Source: Eulemur rufifrons
Lineage: Eukaryota; Chordata; Mammalia; Primates; Lemuridae
DNA: 64,000 nucleotides
Direction of reading: 5' to 3'
Assembly (NCBI RefSeq): GCF_041146395.1
Contig: NW_027182892.1
Span: 648,501 to 712,500, forward strand
The position numbers were made by a program, and so were the translations under genes. Numbering within the stretch: position 1 is the stretch's first letter; the number at the start of each line of letters is the position of its first letter. Below the pieces are notes generated by a model. It was not told the DNA's origin, did not search any database, and was given only the letters and a program-made list of their open reading frames with translations. Below, piece after piece: positions 1-13,743 of the stretch.

Positions 1-578
1 TGAAGTAAAGGATTATTAAAGGAACGGGATGACCATGGGGATCATCGTTAATTCTCTGAAACAGAATCCGCCCTTTTCACCTGCCAAACACATGCCCACG
101 TCTCCTCTCTGGGGATATTAAAAACTAACCAGCGAACTGACAGAGGGCCTGCCCCCCCCATCCACATCGACCACACAAAAAAAAAAAAACCGTACCGGCC
201 AGCTACTAATTATAATGGTAACTTGCAAAATTTCCCTGCATTTTAAAACAATGGAAAAATGGTGGTGGGATGATACTTAGAAGAATGGCTTCTTGTCAGT
301 CTCCACTAACAGAAATAGGCAACACCAAGTCAGCTATTCCTCAGTATAGTTATGTCCGTCGCAGCCTTATAGGGTTTCAGGAGGCACAAACAAAGGTTCT
401 CACAATTATGGTAAAACGCTGAACACCTGCAAATAATTTTCAACGTAGTGGTTAATTGAAAAGCTCTGCGGCATACTTCTTGGAACAAGCCAGTTCCCTG
501 TTCCCACGCAAAGAGGAATATATAGAACCATGGTGGTTTTCCAGCTGATGAAGTAAAGGATTATTAAAGGAAAGGGAT

Positions 579-1673
579 GACCATGGGGATCCTGTTTAAT
601 TCTCTGAAACAGAATCCGCACTTTTCACCTGCCAAACACATGCCCACTACTCTTCTCTGGGGATAATAAAAACAAACCAGCGATCTGACAGAGGGCCGGA
701 ACACCCATCCTGACCGACCCCACAAAACAAAAAAGTACCCTCCAGCTAGTAATTATAATGCCAATTTGCAAAATTTCCCTGCATTTTTAAACAATGGAGA
801 AATGATGGTGGGATGATACTTAGAAGAATGGCTTCTTGTCAGTCTCCACTGACAAAAATAGGCAACACCAAGTGAGCTACGCCTCAGCATAGTTATGTCC
901 GTAGCAGCCATATTTGGTTTCAGGAGGCACATACACACGTTTTCACAATTATGGTGAAACGTTGAAAACCTGCAAAGGATTGTCAACATACTGGTTAATT
1001 GAAAAGCTCTGAGGCATACTTCTTGGAACTAGCCAGTTTCCTGTGCCCACGCATAGACAAGTATATAGAACCATGGTGGATTCCCAGCTCATGAAGCAAA
1101 GGATTCTTAAAGGAACGGGATTACCATGCAGATCCTGTTTAATTCTCTGAAACAGATCCGCAGTTTTCACCTGCCGTACTAATACCCACTTCTCCTCTCT
1201 GGGGATAATAAAAACCAACCAGGGAACTGACAGAGGGCCTGACCAACACATCCACTCCGACCCCACAGGAAAAAAAAAAAAAACACCGTGGCCTCCAGCT
1301 ACTAATTATAATGCTAACTTGCAAAATTTTCCTGCATTTTTAAACAATGGAAAAATGAGGGTGAGACGATACTTACAAGAATGGATTCTTGTCAGTCTCC
1401 ACTAACAAAAATAGGCAAAACAATGTCAGCTACGCCTCAGCTTGTTATGTCCGTCATAGCCTTCTTGGGTTTCAGGAGGCACAAACAAACGTTATCACAA
1501 TTATGGTGAAACGCTGAACACCTGCAAATAATTTTCAACGTACTGGTTAATTGAAAAGCTCTGCGGCATACTTCTTGGAACAAGCCAGTTACCTGTTTCC
1601 ACGCAAAGAGGAGTATAGAGAACCATGGTGGATTTCCAGCTGATGAAGTAAAGGATTATTAAAGGAACGGGAT
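579..1673 (+). repeat. P-Q dimer, P with A-type start
   Basis: P (579-1121, 543 bp) is preceded by a generic A monomer, not O. It starts GACCATGGGGATCCTG, so the switch from A to P falls at the unit start, in the dyad-remnant region. Q (1122-1673) carries an A-run of about 15 and starts with CATGCAG, a variant of CATGCGG. Confidence 0.75.
1375..1392. repeat. Perfect 18-bp hairpin typical of Q monomers
   Basis: ACAAGAATGGATTCTTGT has 8-bp perfect arms around GG. The same sequence recurs in essentially every complete Q monomer. Generic monomers have AGAAGAATGGCTTCTTGT at this place, where two of the eight pairs are mismatched. Confidence 0.8.
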
Positions 1674-3319
1674 GACCATGGGGATCATCGTTAATTCTCT
1701 GAAACAGAATCCGCCCTTTTCACCTGCCAAACACAGGCCCACTTCTCCTCTTTGGGGATAATAAAAACTAACCAGCGAACTGACAGAGGGTCTGACCCCC
1801 ACCATCCACATCAACCACACACAAAAAAAAAACCGTACCCTCCAGCTACTAATTATAATGCTAACTTGCAAAATTTCCCTGCATTTTAAAACAATGGAAA
1901 AATGGTGGTGGGATGATACTTAGAAGAATGGCTTCTTGTCAGTCTCCACTAACAAAAAAAGGAACACCAAGTCAGCTACTCCTCAGCATAGTTATGTCCG
2001 TCGCAGCCTTCTTGGGTTTCAGGAGGCACAAACAAAGGTTCTCACAATTATGGTGAAACGCTGAACACCTGCAAATAATTTTCAACGTAGTGGTTAATTG
2101 AAAAGCTCTCCGGCATACTTCTTGGAACAAGGCAGTTACCTGTTCCCACGCAAAGAGGAGTATAGAGAACCATGGTGGATTTCCAGCTGATGAAGTAAAG
2201 GATTATTAAAGGAACGGGATGACCATGGGGATCGTCGTTAATTCTCTGAAACACAATCCGCCCTTTTCACCTGCCAAACACATGCCCACATCTCCTCTCT
2301 GGGGATAATAAAAACGAACCAGAGAACTGACAGAGGGCCTGACCCCCCCCCATCCACATCGACCACACACACAAAAAAAAACCGTACCCTCCAGCTACTA
2401 ATTATAATGCTAACTTGCAAAATTTCCCTGCATTTTAAAACAATGGAAAAATGGTGGTGGGATGATACTTAGAAGAATGGCTTCTTGTGACTCTCCACTA
2501 ACAAAAATAGGCAACACCAAGTCAGCTACTCCTCAGCATAGTTATGTCCGTCGCAGCCTTCTTGGGTTTCAGGAGGCACAAACACACGTTATCACAATTA
2601 TGGTGAAACGCTGAACACCTGCAAATAATTTTCAACGTAGTGGTTAATTGAAAAGCTCTGCGGCATACTTCTTGGAACAAGGCAGTTACCTGTTCCCACG
2701 CAAAGAGGAGTATAGAGAACCATGGTGGATTTCCAGCTGATGAAGTAAAGGATTATTAAAGGAAAGGGATGACCATGGGGATCATAGTTAATTCTCTGAA
2801 ACAGAATCCGCCCTTTTCACCTGCCAAACACATGCCCACTTCTCCTCTCTGGGGATAATAAAAACTAACCAGCGAACTGACAGTGGGCCTGACCCCCCCC
2901 ATCCACATCGACCACACACACAAAAAAAAACCGTACCCTCCAGCTACTAATTATAATGCTAACTTGCAAAATTTCCCTGCATTTTAAAACAATGGAAAAA
3001 TGGTGGTGGGATCATACTTAGAAGAATGGCTTCTTGTCTGTCTCCCCTAACAAAAATAGGCAACACCAAGTCAGCTACTCCTCAGCATAGTTATGTCCGT
3101 CGCAGCCTTCTTGGGTTTCAGGAGGGACATACAAACGTTATCAAAATTATGGTGAAACGCTGAAAACCTGCAAATAATTTTCAACGTACTGGTTAATTTG
3201 AAAACTCTCCAGCATAATTCTTGGAACAAGCTAGGTACCTGTGCCCACGCATAGAGGAGTATATACAAACATGGTGGAATCCCAGCTGATGAAGCAAAGG
3301 ATTCTTAAAGGAATGAGAT

Positions 3320-4412
3320 GACCATGCGGATCCTGTTTAATTCTCTGAAACAGAATCCGCACTTTTCACCTGCCAAACACATGCCCACTACTCTTCTCTG
3401 GGGATAATAAAAACAAACCAGCGTTCTGACAGAGGGCCTGAACACCCATCCGGACCGACCCCACAAAACAAAAAAGTACCCTCCAGCTACTAATTATAAT
3501 GCCAATTTGCAAAATTTCCCTGCATTTTTAAACAATGGAGAAATGATGGTGGGATGATACTTAGAAGAATGGCTTCTTGTCAGTCTCCACTGACAAAAAT
3601 AGGCAACACCAAGTCAGCTACGCCTCAGCATAGTTATGTCCGTAGCAGCCATATTTGGTTTCAGTAGGCACATACACACGTTATCACAATTATGGTGAAA
3701 CGCTGAAAACCTGCAAAGGATTGTCAACATACTGGTTAATTGAAAAGCTCTAAGGCATACTTCTTGGAACTAGCCAGTTTCCTGTGCCCACGCATAGACA
3801 AGTATATAGAACCATGGTGGATTCCCAGCTCATGAAGCAAAGGATACTTAAAGGAACGGGATTACCATGCGGATCCTGCTTAATTCTCTGAAACAGATCC
3901 GCCCTTTTCACCTGCTAAACACATGCCCACTTCTCCTCTCTGGGGATAATGAAAACTACCCAGCGAACTGACAGAGGGCCTGACCCCCCCCCATCGACAT
4001 GGACCACACACACAAAAAAAAAACCGTATCCTCCAGCTACTAATTATAATGCTAACTTGCAAAATTTCCCTGCATTTTAAAACAATGGAAAAATGGTGGT
4101 GGGATGATACTTAGAAGAATGGCTTCTTGTCAGTCTCCACTAAAAAAAATAGGCAACACCAAGTCAGCTACTCCTCAGCATAGCTATGTCCATCGCAGCC
4201 TTCTTGGGCTTCAGGAGGCACAAACAAAGGTTCTCACAATTATGGTGAAACGCTGAACACCTGCAAATAATTTTCAACGTACTGGTTAATTGAAAAGCTC
4301 TGCGGCATACTTCTTGGAACAAGGCAGTTACCTGTTCCCACGCAAAGAGGAGTATATAGAACCATGGTGGATTTCCAGCTGATGAAGTAAAGGATTATTA
4401 AAGGAACGGGAT
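3320..4412 (+). repeat. P monomer followed by Q/R chimaera
   Basis: P is 3320-3862. The next monomer (3863) starts as Q (TTACCATGCGGATCCTG, CAGATCCGC). By about 3,915 it has become R class, with TGCTAAACAC, GGATAATGAAAAC and CATCGACATGG. The crossover lies within the short inverted-repeat remnant near 3,900. Confidence 0.72.
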
Positions 4413-5511
4413 GACCATGGGGATCATCGTTAATTCTCTGAAACAGAATCCGCCCTTTTCACCTTCCAAACACATGCCCACTTCTCCTCTCTGGGGATAA
4501 TAAAAACTAACCAGCGAACTGACAGATGCCCTGACCCCCCCCCATCCACATCGACCACACACAAAAAAAAAAACCATACCCTCCAGCTACTAATTATAAC
4601 GCTAACTTGCAAAATTTCCCTGCATTTTAAAACAATGGAATAATGGTGGTTGGATGATAATTAGAAGAATGGATTCTTGTCAGTCTCCACTAACAAAAAT
4701 AGGCAACACCAAGTCAGCTACTCCTCAGCATAGTTATGTCCGTCGCAGCCTTCTTGGGTTTCAGGAGGCACAACCAAACGTTATCACAATTATGGTGAAT
4801 CGCTGAACACCTGCAAATAATTTTCAACGTATTGGTTAATTGAAAAGCTCTGCGGCATACTTCTTGGAACAAGCCAGTTACCTGTTCCCACGCAAAGAGG
4901 AGTATATAGAACCATGGTGGATTTCCAGCTGATGAAGTAAAGGATTATTAAAGGAACGGGATGACCATGGGGATCATCGTTAATTCTCTGAAACAGAATC
5001 CGCCCTTTTCACCTGCCAAACACATGCCCACTTCTCCTCTCTGGTGACAATAAAAACTAACCAGCGAACAGACAGAGGGCCTGACCCCCCCCATCCACCT
5101 CGACCACACACACACAAAAAAACGGTACCCTCCAGCTACTAATTATAATGCTAACTTGCAAAATTTCCCTGCATTTTAAAACAATGGAAAAATGGTAGTG
5201 GGATCATACTTAGAAGAATGGCTTCTTGTCTGTCTCCACTAACAAAAATAGGCAACACCAAGTCAGCTACTCCTCAGCATAGTTATGTCCGTCGCAGCCT
5301 TCTTGGGTTTCAGGAGGGACATACAAACGTTATCAAAATTATGGAGAAACGCTGAAAACCTGCAAATAATTTTCAACGTACTGGTTAATTTGAAAACTCT
5401 CCAGCATAATTCTTGGAACAATCTAGGTACCTGTGCCCACGTATAGAGGAGTATATAGAAACATGGTGGAATCCCATCTGATGAAGCAAAGGATTCTTAA
5501 AGGAATGAGAT

Positions 5512-6612
5512 GACCATGCGGATCCTGTTTAATTCTCTGAAACAGAATCCGCACTTTTCACCTGCCAAACACATGCCCACTACTCTTCTCTGGGGATAAT
5601 AAAAACAAACCAGCGATCTGACAGAGGGCCTGAACACCCATCCTGACCGACCCCACAAAACAAAAAAGTACCCTCCAGCTACTAATTATAATGCCAATTT
5701 GCAAAATTTCCCTGCATTTTTAAACAATGGAGAAATGATGGTGGGATGATACTTAGAAGAATGGCTCCTTGTCAGTCTCCACTGACAAAAATAGGCAACA
5801 CCAAGTCAGCTACGCCTCAGCATAGTTATGTCCGTAGCAGCCATATTTGGTTTCAGTAGGCACATACACACGTTATCACAATTATGGTGAAACGCTGAAA
5901 ACCTGCAAAGGATTGTCAACATACTGGTTAATTGAAAAGCTCTGAGGCGTACTTCTTGGAACTAGCCAGTTTCCTGTGCCCACGCATAGACAAGTATATA
6001 GAACCATGGTGGATTCCCAGCTCATGAAGCAAAGGATTCTTAAAGGAACGGGATTACCATGCGGATCCTGTTTAATTCTCTGAAACAGATCCGCAGTTTT
6101 CACCTGCCATACTAATACCCACTTCTCCTCTCTGGGGATAATAAAAACCAACCGGGGAAATGACAGAGGGCCTGACCAACACATCCACACCGACCCCACA
6201 GGAAAAAAAAAAAAAAAAAAACACCGTAGCCTCCAGCTACTAATTATAATGCTAACTTGCAAAATTTTCCTGCATTTTTAAACAATGGAAAAATGATGGT
6301 GAGATGATACTTACAAGAATGGATTCTTGTCAGTCTCCACTAACAAAAATAGGCAACACCAAGTCAGCTACGCCTCAGCATAGTTATGTCCGTCGCAGCC
6401 TTCTTGGGTTTCAGGAGGCACAAACAAACGTTATCACAATTATGGCGAAACGCTGAACACCTGCAAATAATTTTCAACGTACTGGTTAATTGAAAATCTC
6501 TGCGGCATACTTCTTGGAACAAGCCAGTTACCTGTTCCCACGCAAAGAGGAGTATAGAGAACCATGGTGGATTTCCAGCTGATGAAGTAAAGGATTATTA
6601 AAGGAAAGGGAT
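5512..6612 (+). repeat. P-Q dimer
   Basis: P is 5512-6054 (543 bp), preceded by O at 4963. Q is 6055-6612, long at 558 bp because of an A-run of about 19. Confidence 0.78.
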
Positions 6613-8262
6613 GACCATGGGGATCATCGTTAATTCTCTGAAACAGAATCCGCCCTTTTCACCTGCCAAACACATGCCCACTTCTCCTCTCTGGGGATAA
6701 TAAAAACTAACCAGCGAACTGACAGAGGGCCTGACCCCCCAGCAATCCACATCGACCGCACACAAAAAAAAAAACCGTACCCTCCAGCTACTAATTATAA
6801 TGCCCACTTGCAAAATTTCCCTGCATTTTAAAACAATGGAAAAATGGTGGTGGGATGATACTTAGAAGAATGGCTTCTTGTCAGTCTCCACTAACAAAAT
6901 AGGCAGCACCAAGTCAGCTACTCCTCAGCATAGTTATGTCTGTCGCAGCCTTCTCGGGTTTAGGAGGCACAAACAAAGGTTCTCACAATTATGGTGAAAC
7001 GCTGAACACCTGCAAATAATTTTCAATGTAGTGGTTAATTGAAAAGCTCTGCGGCATACTTCTTGGAACAAGGCAGTTTCCTGTTCCCACGCAAAGAGGA
7101 GTATATAGAACCATGGTGGATTTCCAGCTGATGAAGTAAACGATTATTAAAGGATCGGGATGACCATGGGGATCATCCTTAATTCTCTGAAACAGAATCC
7201 GCCCTTTTCACCTGCTAAACACATGCCCACTTCTCCTCTCTGGGGATAATGAAAGCTAACCAGCGAACTGACAGAGGGCCTGACCCCCCCCCATCGACAT
7301 GGATCACACACACAAAAAAAAAACCGTACCCTCCAGCTACTAATTATAATGCCAACTTGCAAAATTTCCCTGCATTTTAAAACAATGGAAAAATGGTGGT
7401 GGGATGATACTTAGAAGAATGGCTTCTTGTCAGTCTCCACTAACAAAAATAGGCAACACCAAGTCAGCTACTCCTCAGCATAGCTATGTCCATCGCAGCC
7501 TTCTTGGGTTTCAGGAGGCACAAACAAAGGTTCTCACAATTATGGTGAAACGCTGAACACCTGCAAATAATTTTCAACGTAGTGGTTAATTGAAAAGCTC
7601 TGCGGCATACTTCTTGGAACAAGGCAGTTACCTGTTCCCACGCAAAGAGGAGTATATAGAACCATGGTGGATTTCCAGCTGATGAAGTAAAGGATTATTA
7701 AAGGAACGGGATGACCATGGGGATCATCGTTAATTCTCTGAAACAGAATCCGCCCTTTTTACCTTCCAAACACATGCCCACTTCTCCTATCTGGGGATAA
7801 TAAAAACTAACCAGCGAACTGACAGAGGGCCTGACCCCCCCCATCCACATCAACCACACACACAAAAAAAAAACCGTACCCTCCAGCTACTAATTATAAT
7901 GCTAACTTGTAAAATTTCCCTGCATTTTAAAACAATGGAATAATGGTGGTGGGATGATAATTAGAAGAATGGATTCTTGTCAGTCTCCACTAACAAAAAT
8001 AGGCAAAACCAAGTCAGCAACGCCTCAGCATAGTTATGTCCGTCGCAGCCTTCTTGGGTTTCAGGAGGCACAAACAAACGTTATCACAATTATGGTGAAT
8101 CGCTGAACAACTGCAAATAATTTTCAACGTAGTGGTTAATTGAAAAGCTCTGCGGCATACTTCTTGGAACAAGGCAGTTACCTGTTCCCACGCAAAGAGG
8201 AGTATAGAGAACCATGGTGGATTTCCAGCTGATGAAGTAAAGGATTATTAAAGGAACGGGAT
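6613..8262 (+). repeat. Three-monomer block (V-R-U) repeated at 17,040
   Basis: Starts are 6613, 7162 and 7713. The middle monomer is R class (TGCTAAACAC, GGATAATGAAAGC, CATCGACATGG) and the third is U class (TTTTACCTTCC). The same order with the same rare variants occurs at 17,040-18,689. R followed by U also occurs at 3863-4413. Confidence 0.72.
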
Positions 8263-11200
8263 GACCATGGGGATCATCGTTAATTCTCTGAAACAGAATC
8301 CGCCCTTTTCACCTGCCAAACACATGCCCACTTCTCCTCTCTGGGGATAATAAAAACTAACCAGCGAACTGACAGAGGGCCTGAACGCACCATCCACATC
8401 GACCACACACAAAAGAAAAAACCGTACCTTCAAGCTACTAATTATAATGCTAACTTGCAAAACTTACCTGGATTTTAAAACAATGGAAAAATGGTGGTGG
8501 GATGAGACTTAGAAGAATGGCTTCTTGTCAGTCTCCACTAACAAAAATAGGCAACACCCAGTCAGCTACTCCTCAGCATAGTTATGTCCGTCGCAGCCTT
8601 CTTGGGTTTCAGGAGGCACAAACACACGTTATCACAATTATGGTGAAACGCTGAATACCTGCAAATAATTTTCAACGTAGTGGTTAATTGAAAAGCTCTG
8701 CGGCATACTTCTTGGAACAGGGCATTTACCTGTTCCCACGCAAAGAGGAGTATAGAGAACCATGGTGGATTTCCAGCTGATGAAGTAAAGGATTAGTAAA
8801 GGAACGGGATGACCATGGGGATCATCGTTAATTCTCTGAAACAGAATCCGCCCTTTTCACCTGCCAAACACATGCCCACTTCTCCTCTCTGGGGATAATA
8901 AAAACTAACCAGCGAATTGACAGAGGGCCTGACCCCCCCCATCCACATCGACCACACACACACAAAAAAACCGTACCCTCCAGCTACTAATTATAATGCT
9001 AACTTGCAAAATTTCCCTGCATTTTAAAACAATGGAAAAATGGTGGTGGGATCATACTTAGAAGAATGGCTTCTTGTCTGTCTCCACTAGCAAAAATAGG
9101 CAGCACCAAGTCAGCTACTCCTCAGCATAGTTATGTCCGTCGCAGCCTTCTTGGGTTTCAGGAGGGACTTACAAACGTTATCAAAATTATGGTGAAACGC
9201 TGAAAACCTGCAAATAATTTTCAACGTACTGCTTAATTTGAAAACTCTCCAGCATAATTCTTGGAACAATCTAGGTACCTGTGCCCACGCATAGAGGAGT
9301 ATATAGAAACATGGTGGAATCCCAGCTGATGAAGCAAAGGATTCTTAAAGGAATGAGATGACCATGCGGATCCTGTTTAATTCTCTGAAACAGAATCCGC
9401 ACTTTTCACCTGCCAAACACATGCCCACTACTCTTCTCTGGGGATAATAAAAACAAACCAGCGATCTGACAGAGGGCCTGAACACCCATCCTGACCGACC
9501 CCACAAAACAAAAAAGTACCCTCCAGCTACTAATTATAATGCCAATTTGCAAAATTTCCCTGCATTTTTAAACAATGGAGAAATGATGGTGGGATGATAC
9601 TTAGAAGAATGGCTTCTTGTCAGTCTCCACTGACAAAAATAGGCAACACCAAGTCAGCTACGCCTCAGCATAGTTATGTCCGTAGCAGCCATATTTGGTT
9701 TCAGTAGGCACATACACACGTTATCACAATTATGGTGAAACGCTGAAAACCTGCAAAGGATTGTCAACATACTGGTTAATTGAAAAGCTCTGAGGCGTAC
9801 TTCTTGGAACTAGCCAGTTTCCTGTGCCCACGAATAGACAAGTATATAGAACCATGGTGGATTCCCAGCTCATGAAGCAAAGGATTCTTAAAGGAACGGG
9901 ATTACCATGCGGATCCTGTTTAATTCTCTGAAACAGATCCGCAGTTTTCACCTGCCATACTAATACCCACTTCTCCTCTCTGGGGATAATAAAAACCAAC
10001 AGGGGAACTGACAGAGGGCCTGACCAACACATCCACACCGACCCCACAGGAAAAAAAAAAAAAAAACCGTAGCCTCCAGCTACTAATTATAATGCTAACT
10101 TGCAAAATTTTCCTACATTTTTAAACAATGGAAAAATGATGGTGAGATGCTACTTACAAGAATGGATTCTTGTCAGTCTCCACTAACAAAAATGGGCAAA
10201 ACCAAGTCAGCTACACCTCAGCATAGTTATGTCCGTCGCAGCCTTCTTGGGTTTCAGGAGGCACAAACAAACGTTATCACAATTATGGTGAAACGCTGAA
10301 CACCTGCAAATAATTTTCAACGTACTGGTTAATTGAAAAGCTCTGCGGCATACTTCTTGGAAAAGCCAGTTACCTGTTCCCACGCAAAGAGGAGTATATA
10401 GAACCATGGTGGATTTCCAGCTGATGAAGTAAAGGATTATTAAAGGAACGGGATGACCATGGGGATCATCGTTAATTCTCTGAAACAGAATCCGCCCTTT
10501 TCACCTGCCAAACACATGCCCACTTCTCCTCTCTGGGGATAATAAAAACTAACCAGCGAACTGACAGAGGGCCTGAACGCACCGTCCACATCGACCACAC
10601 ACAAAAGAAAAAACCGTACCTTCAAGCTACTAATTATAATGCTAACTTGCAAAACTTACCTGGATTTTAAAACAATGGAAAAATGGTGGTGGGATGAGAC
10701 TTAGAAGAATGGCTTCTTGTCAGTCTCCACTAACAAAAATAGGCAACACCAAGTCAGCTACTCCTCAGCATAGTTATGTCCGTCGCAGCCTTCTTGGGTT
10801 TCAGGAGGCACAAACACACGTTATCACAATTATGGTGAAACGCTGAACACCTGCAAATAATTTTCAACGTAGTGGTTAATTGAAAAGCTCTGCGGCATAC
10901 TTCTTGGAACAAGGCAGTTACCTGTTCCCACGCAAAGAGGAGTATAGAGAACCATGGTGGATTTCCAGCTGATGAAGTAAAGGATTATTAAAGGAACGGG
11001 ATGACCATGGGGATCATCGTTAATTCTCTGAAACAGAATCCGCCCTTTTCACCTGCCAAACACATGCCCACTTCTCCTCTCTGGGGATAATAAAAACTAA
11101 CCAGCGAACTGACAGAGGGCCTGACCCCCCCCCATCCACATCGACCACACACACACAAAAAAACCGTACCCTCCAGCTACTAATTATAATGCTAACTTGC

Positions 11201-12646
11201 AAAATTTCCCTGCATTTTAAAACAATGGAAAAATGGTGGTGGGATCATACTTAGAAGAATGGCTTCTTGTCTGTCTCCACTAGCAAAAATAGGCAGCACC
11301 AAGTCAGCTACTCCTCAGCATAGTTATGTCCGTCGCAGCCTTCTTGGGTTTCAGGAGGGACTTACAAACGTTATCAAAATTATGGTGAAACGCTGAAAAC
11401 CTGCAAATAATTTTCAACGTACTGCTTAATTTGAAAACTCTCCAGCATAATTCTTGGAACAATCTAGGTAGCTGTGCCCACGCATAGAGGAGTATATAGA
11501 AACATGGTGGAATCCCAGCTGATGAAACAAAGGATTCTTAAAGGAATGAGATGACCATGCGGATCCTGTTTAATTCTCTGAAACAGAATCCGCACTTTTC
11601 ACCTGCCAAACACATGCCCACTACTCTTCTCTGGGGATAATAAAAACAAACCAGCGATCTGACAGAGGGCCTGAACACCCATCCTGACCGACCCCAGAAA
11701 ACAAAAAAGTACCCTCCAGCTACTAATTATAATGCCAATTTGCAAAATTTCCCTGCATTTTTAAACAATGGAGAAATGATGGTGGGATGATACTTAGAAG
11801 AATGGCTTCTTGTCAGTCTCCACTGACAAAAATAGGCAACACCAAGTCAGCTACGCCTCAGCATAGTTATGTCCGTAGCAGCCATATTTGGTTTCAGTAG
11901 GCACATACACACGTTATCACAATTATGGTGAAACGCTGAAAACCTGCAAAGGATTGTCAACATACTGGTTAATTGAAAAGCTCTGAGGCGTACTTCTTGG
12001 AACTAGCCAGTTTCCTGTGCCCACGCATAGACAAGTATATAGAACCATGGTGGATTCCCAGCTCATGAAGCAAAGGATTCTTAAAGGAACGGGATTACCA
12101 TGCGGATCCTGTTTAATTCTCTGAAACAGATCCGCAGTTTTCACCTGCCATACTAATACCCACTTCTCCTCTCTGGGGATAATAAAAACCAACCGGGGAA
12201 CTGACAGAGGGCCTGACCAACACATCCACACCGACCCCACAGGAAAAAAAAAAAAAAACCGTAGCCTCCAGCTACTAATTATAATGCTAACTTGCAAAAT
12301 TTTCCTACATTTTTAAACAATGGAAAAATGATGGTGAGATGCTACTTACAAGAATGGATTCTTGTCAGTCTCCACTAACAAAAATGGGCAAAACCAAGTC
12401 AACTACACCTCAGCATAGTTATGTCCGTCGCAGCCTTCTTGGGTTTCAGGAGGCACAAACAAACGTTATCACAATTATGGTGAAACGCTGAACACCTGCA
12501 AATAATTTTCAACGTACTGGTTAATTGAAAAGCTCTGCGGCATACTTCTTGGAAAAGCCAGTTACCTGTTCCCACGCAAAGAGGAGTATATAGAACCATG
12601 GTGGATTTCCAGCTGATGAAGTAAAGGATTATTAAAGGAACGGGAT
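8263..12646 (+). repeat. Two tandem copies of a 2,192-bp four-monomer unit
   Basis: Copy 1 is 8263-10454 and copy 2 is 10455-12646; both are A'-O-P-Q. Shared rare variants include CTGAACGCACC, ACCTTCAAGC and AAAACTTACCTGG in the first monomer, GGGACTTACAAACG and ACTGCTTAATTTG in O, and CCTACATTTTT, GAGATGCTACTTAC and TTGGAAAAGCC in Q. Very few differences separate the copies, so the duplication is recent. It includes P-Q dimers at 9360 and 11553. Confidence 0.85.
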
Positions 12647-13743
12647 GACCATGGGGAACATCGTTAATTCTCTGAAACAGAATCCGCCCTTTTCATCTGC
12701 CAAACACATGCCCACTTCTCCTCTCTGGGGATAATAAAAACTAACCAGCGAACTGACAGAGGGCCTGACCACCCCATCCACATCGACCACACACACACAA
12801 AAAAAACCGTACCCTCCAGCTACTAATTATAATGCTAACTTGCAAAATTTCCCTGCATTTTAAAACAATGGAAAAATGGTGGTGGGATGATACTTAGAAG
12901 AATGGCTTCTTGTCAGTCTCCACTAACGAAAATAGGCAACACCAAGTCAGCTACTCCTCAGCATAGCTATGTCCACGCAGCCTTCTCGGGTTTCAGGAGG
13001 CACAAACAAATGTTCTCACAATTATGGTAAAACGCTGAACAACTGCAAATAATATTCAACGTAGTGGTTAATTGAAAAGCTCTGCGGCATACTTCTTGGA
13101 ACAAGCCAGTTACCTGTTCCCACGCAAAGAGGAGTATATAGAACCATGGTGGATTTCCAGCTGATGAAGTAAAGGATTATTAAAGGAATGGGATGACCAT
13201 GGGGATCATCGTTAATTCTCTGAAACCGAATCCGCCCTTTTCAGCTGCCAAACTCATGCCCATTTCTCCTCTCTGGGGATATTAAAAACTAACCAGCGAA
13301 CTGACATAGGGCCTGACACCCCCCATCCACATCGACCACACACACAGAAAAAAACCGTACCCTCCAGCTACTAATTATAATGCTAACTTGCAAAATTTCC
13401 CTGCATTTTAAAACAATGGAAAAATGGTGGTGGGATCATACTTAGAAGAATGGCTTCTTGTCAGTCTCCACTAACAAAAATAGGCAACACCAAGTCAGCT
13501 ACTCCTCAGCATAGTTATGTCCGTCGCAGCCTTCTTGGGTTTCAGGAGGCACAAACAAAGGTTCTCACAATTATGGTGAAACGCTGAACACCTGCAAATA
13601 ATTTTCAACGTACTGGTTAATTGAAAAGCTCTGCGGCATACTTCTTGGAACAAGGCAGTTACCTGTTCCCACGCAAAGAGGAGTATAGAGAACCATGGTG
13701 GATTTCCAGCTGATGAAGTAAAGGATTATTAAAGGAACGGGAT
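11003..13743 (+). repeat. Complete five-monomer higher-order unit O-P-Q-S-T
   Basis: This is a clear instance of the five-class order. O starts at 11003 and ends with the GAGGGACTTACAAACG and GGAATGAGATG variants. P starts at 11553 and is 543 bp. Q starts at 12096 and has the long A-run and a TACCATGCGG start. S starts at 12647 and has GGGGAACATCG and TCATCTGCC. T starts at 13195 and has CTGAAACCG and a CTGACATAGGGCC variant. Classes were assigned from shared diagnostic substitutions by eye. Confidence 0.8.
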
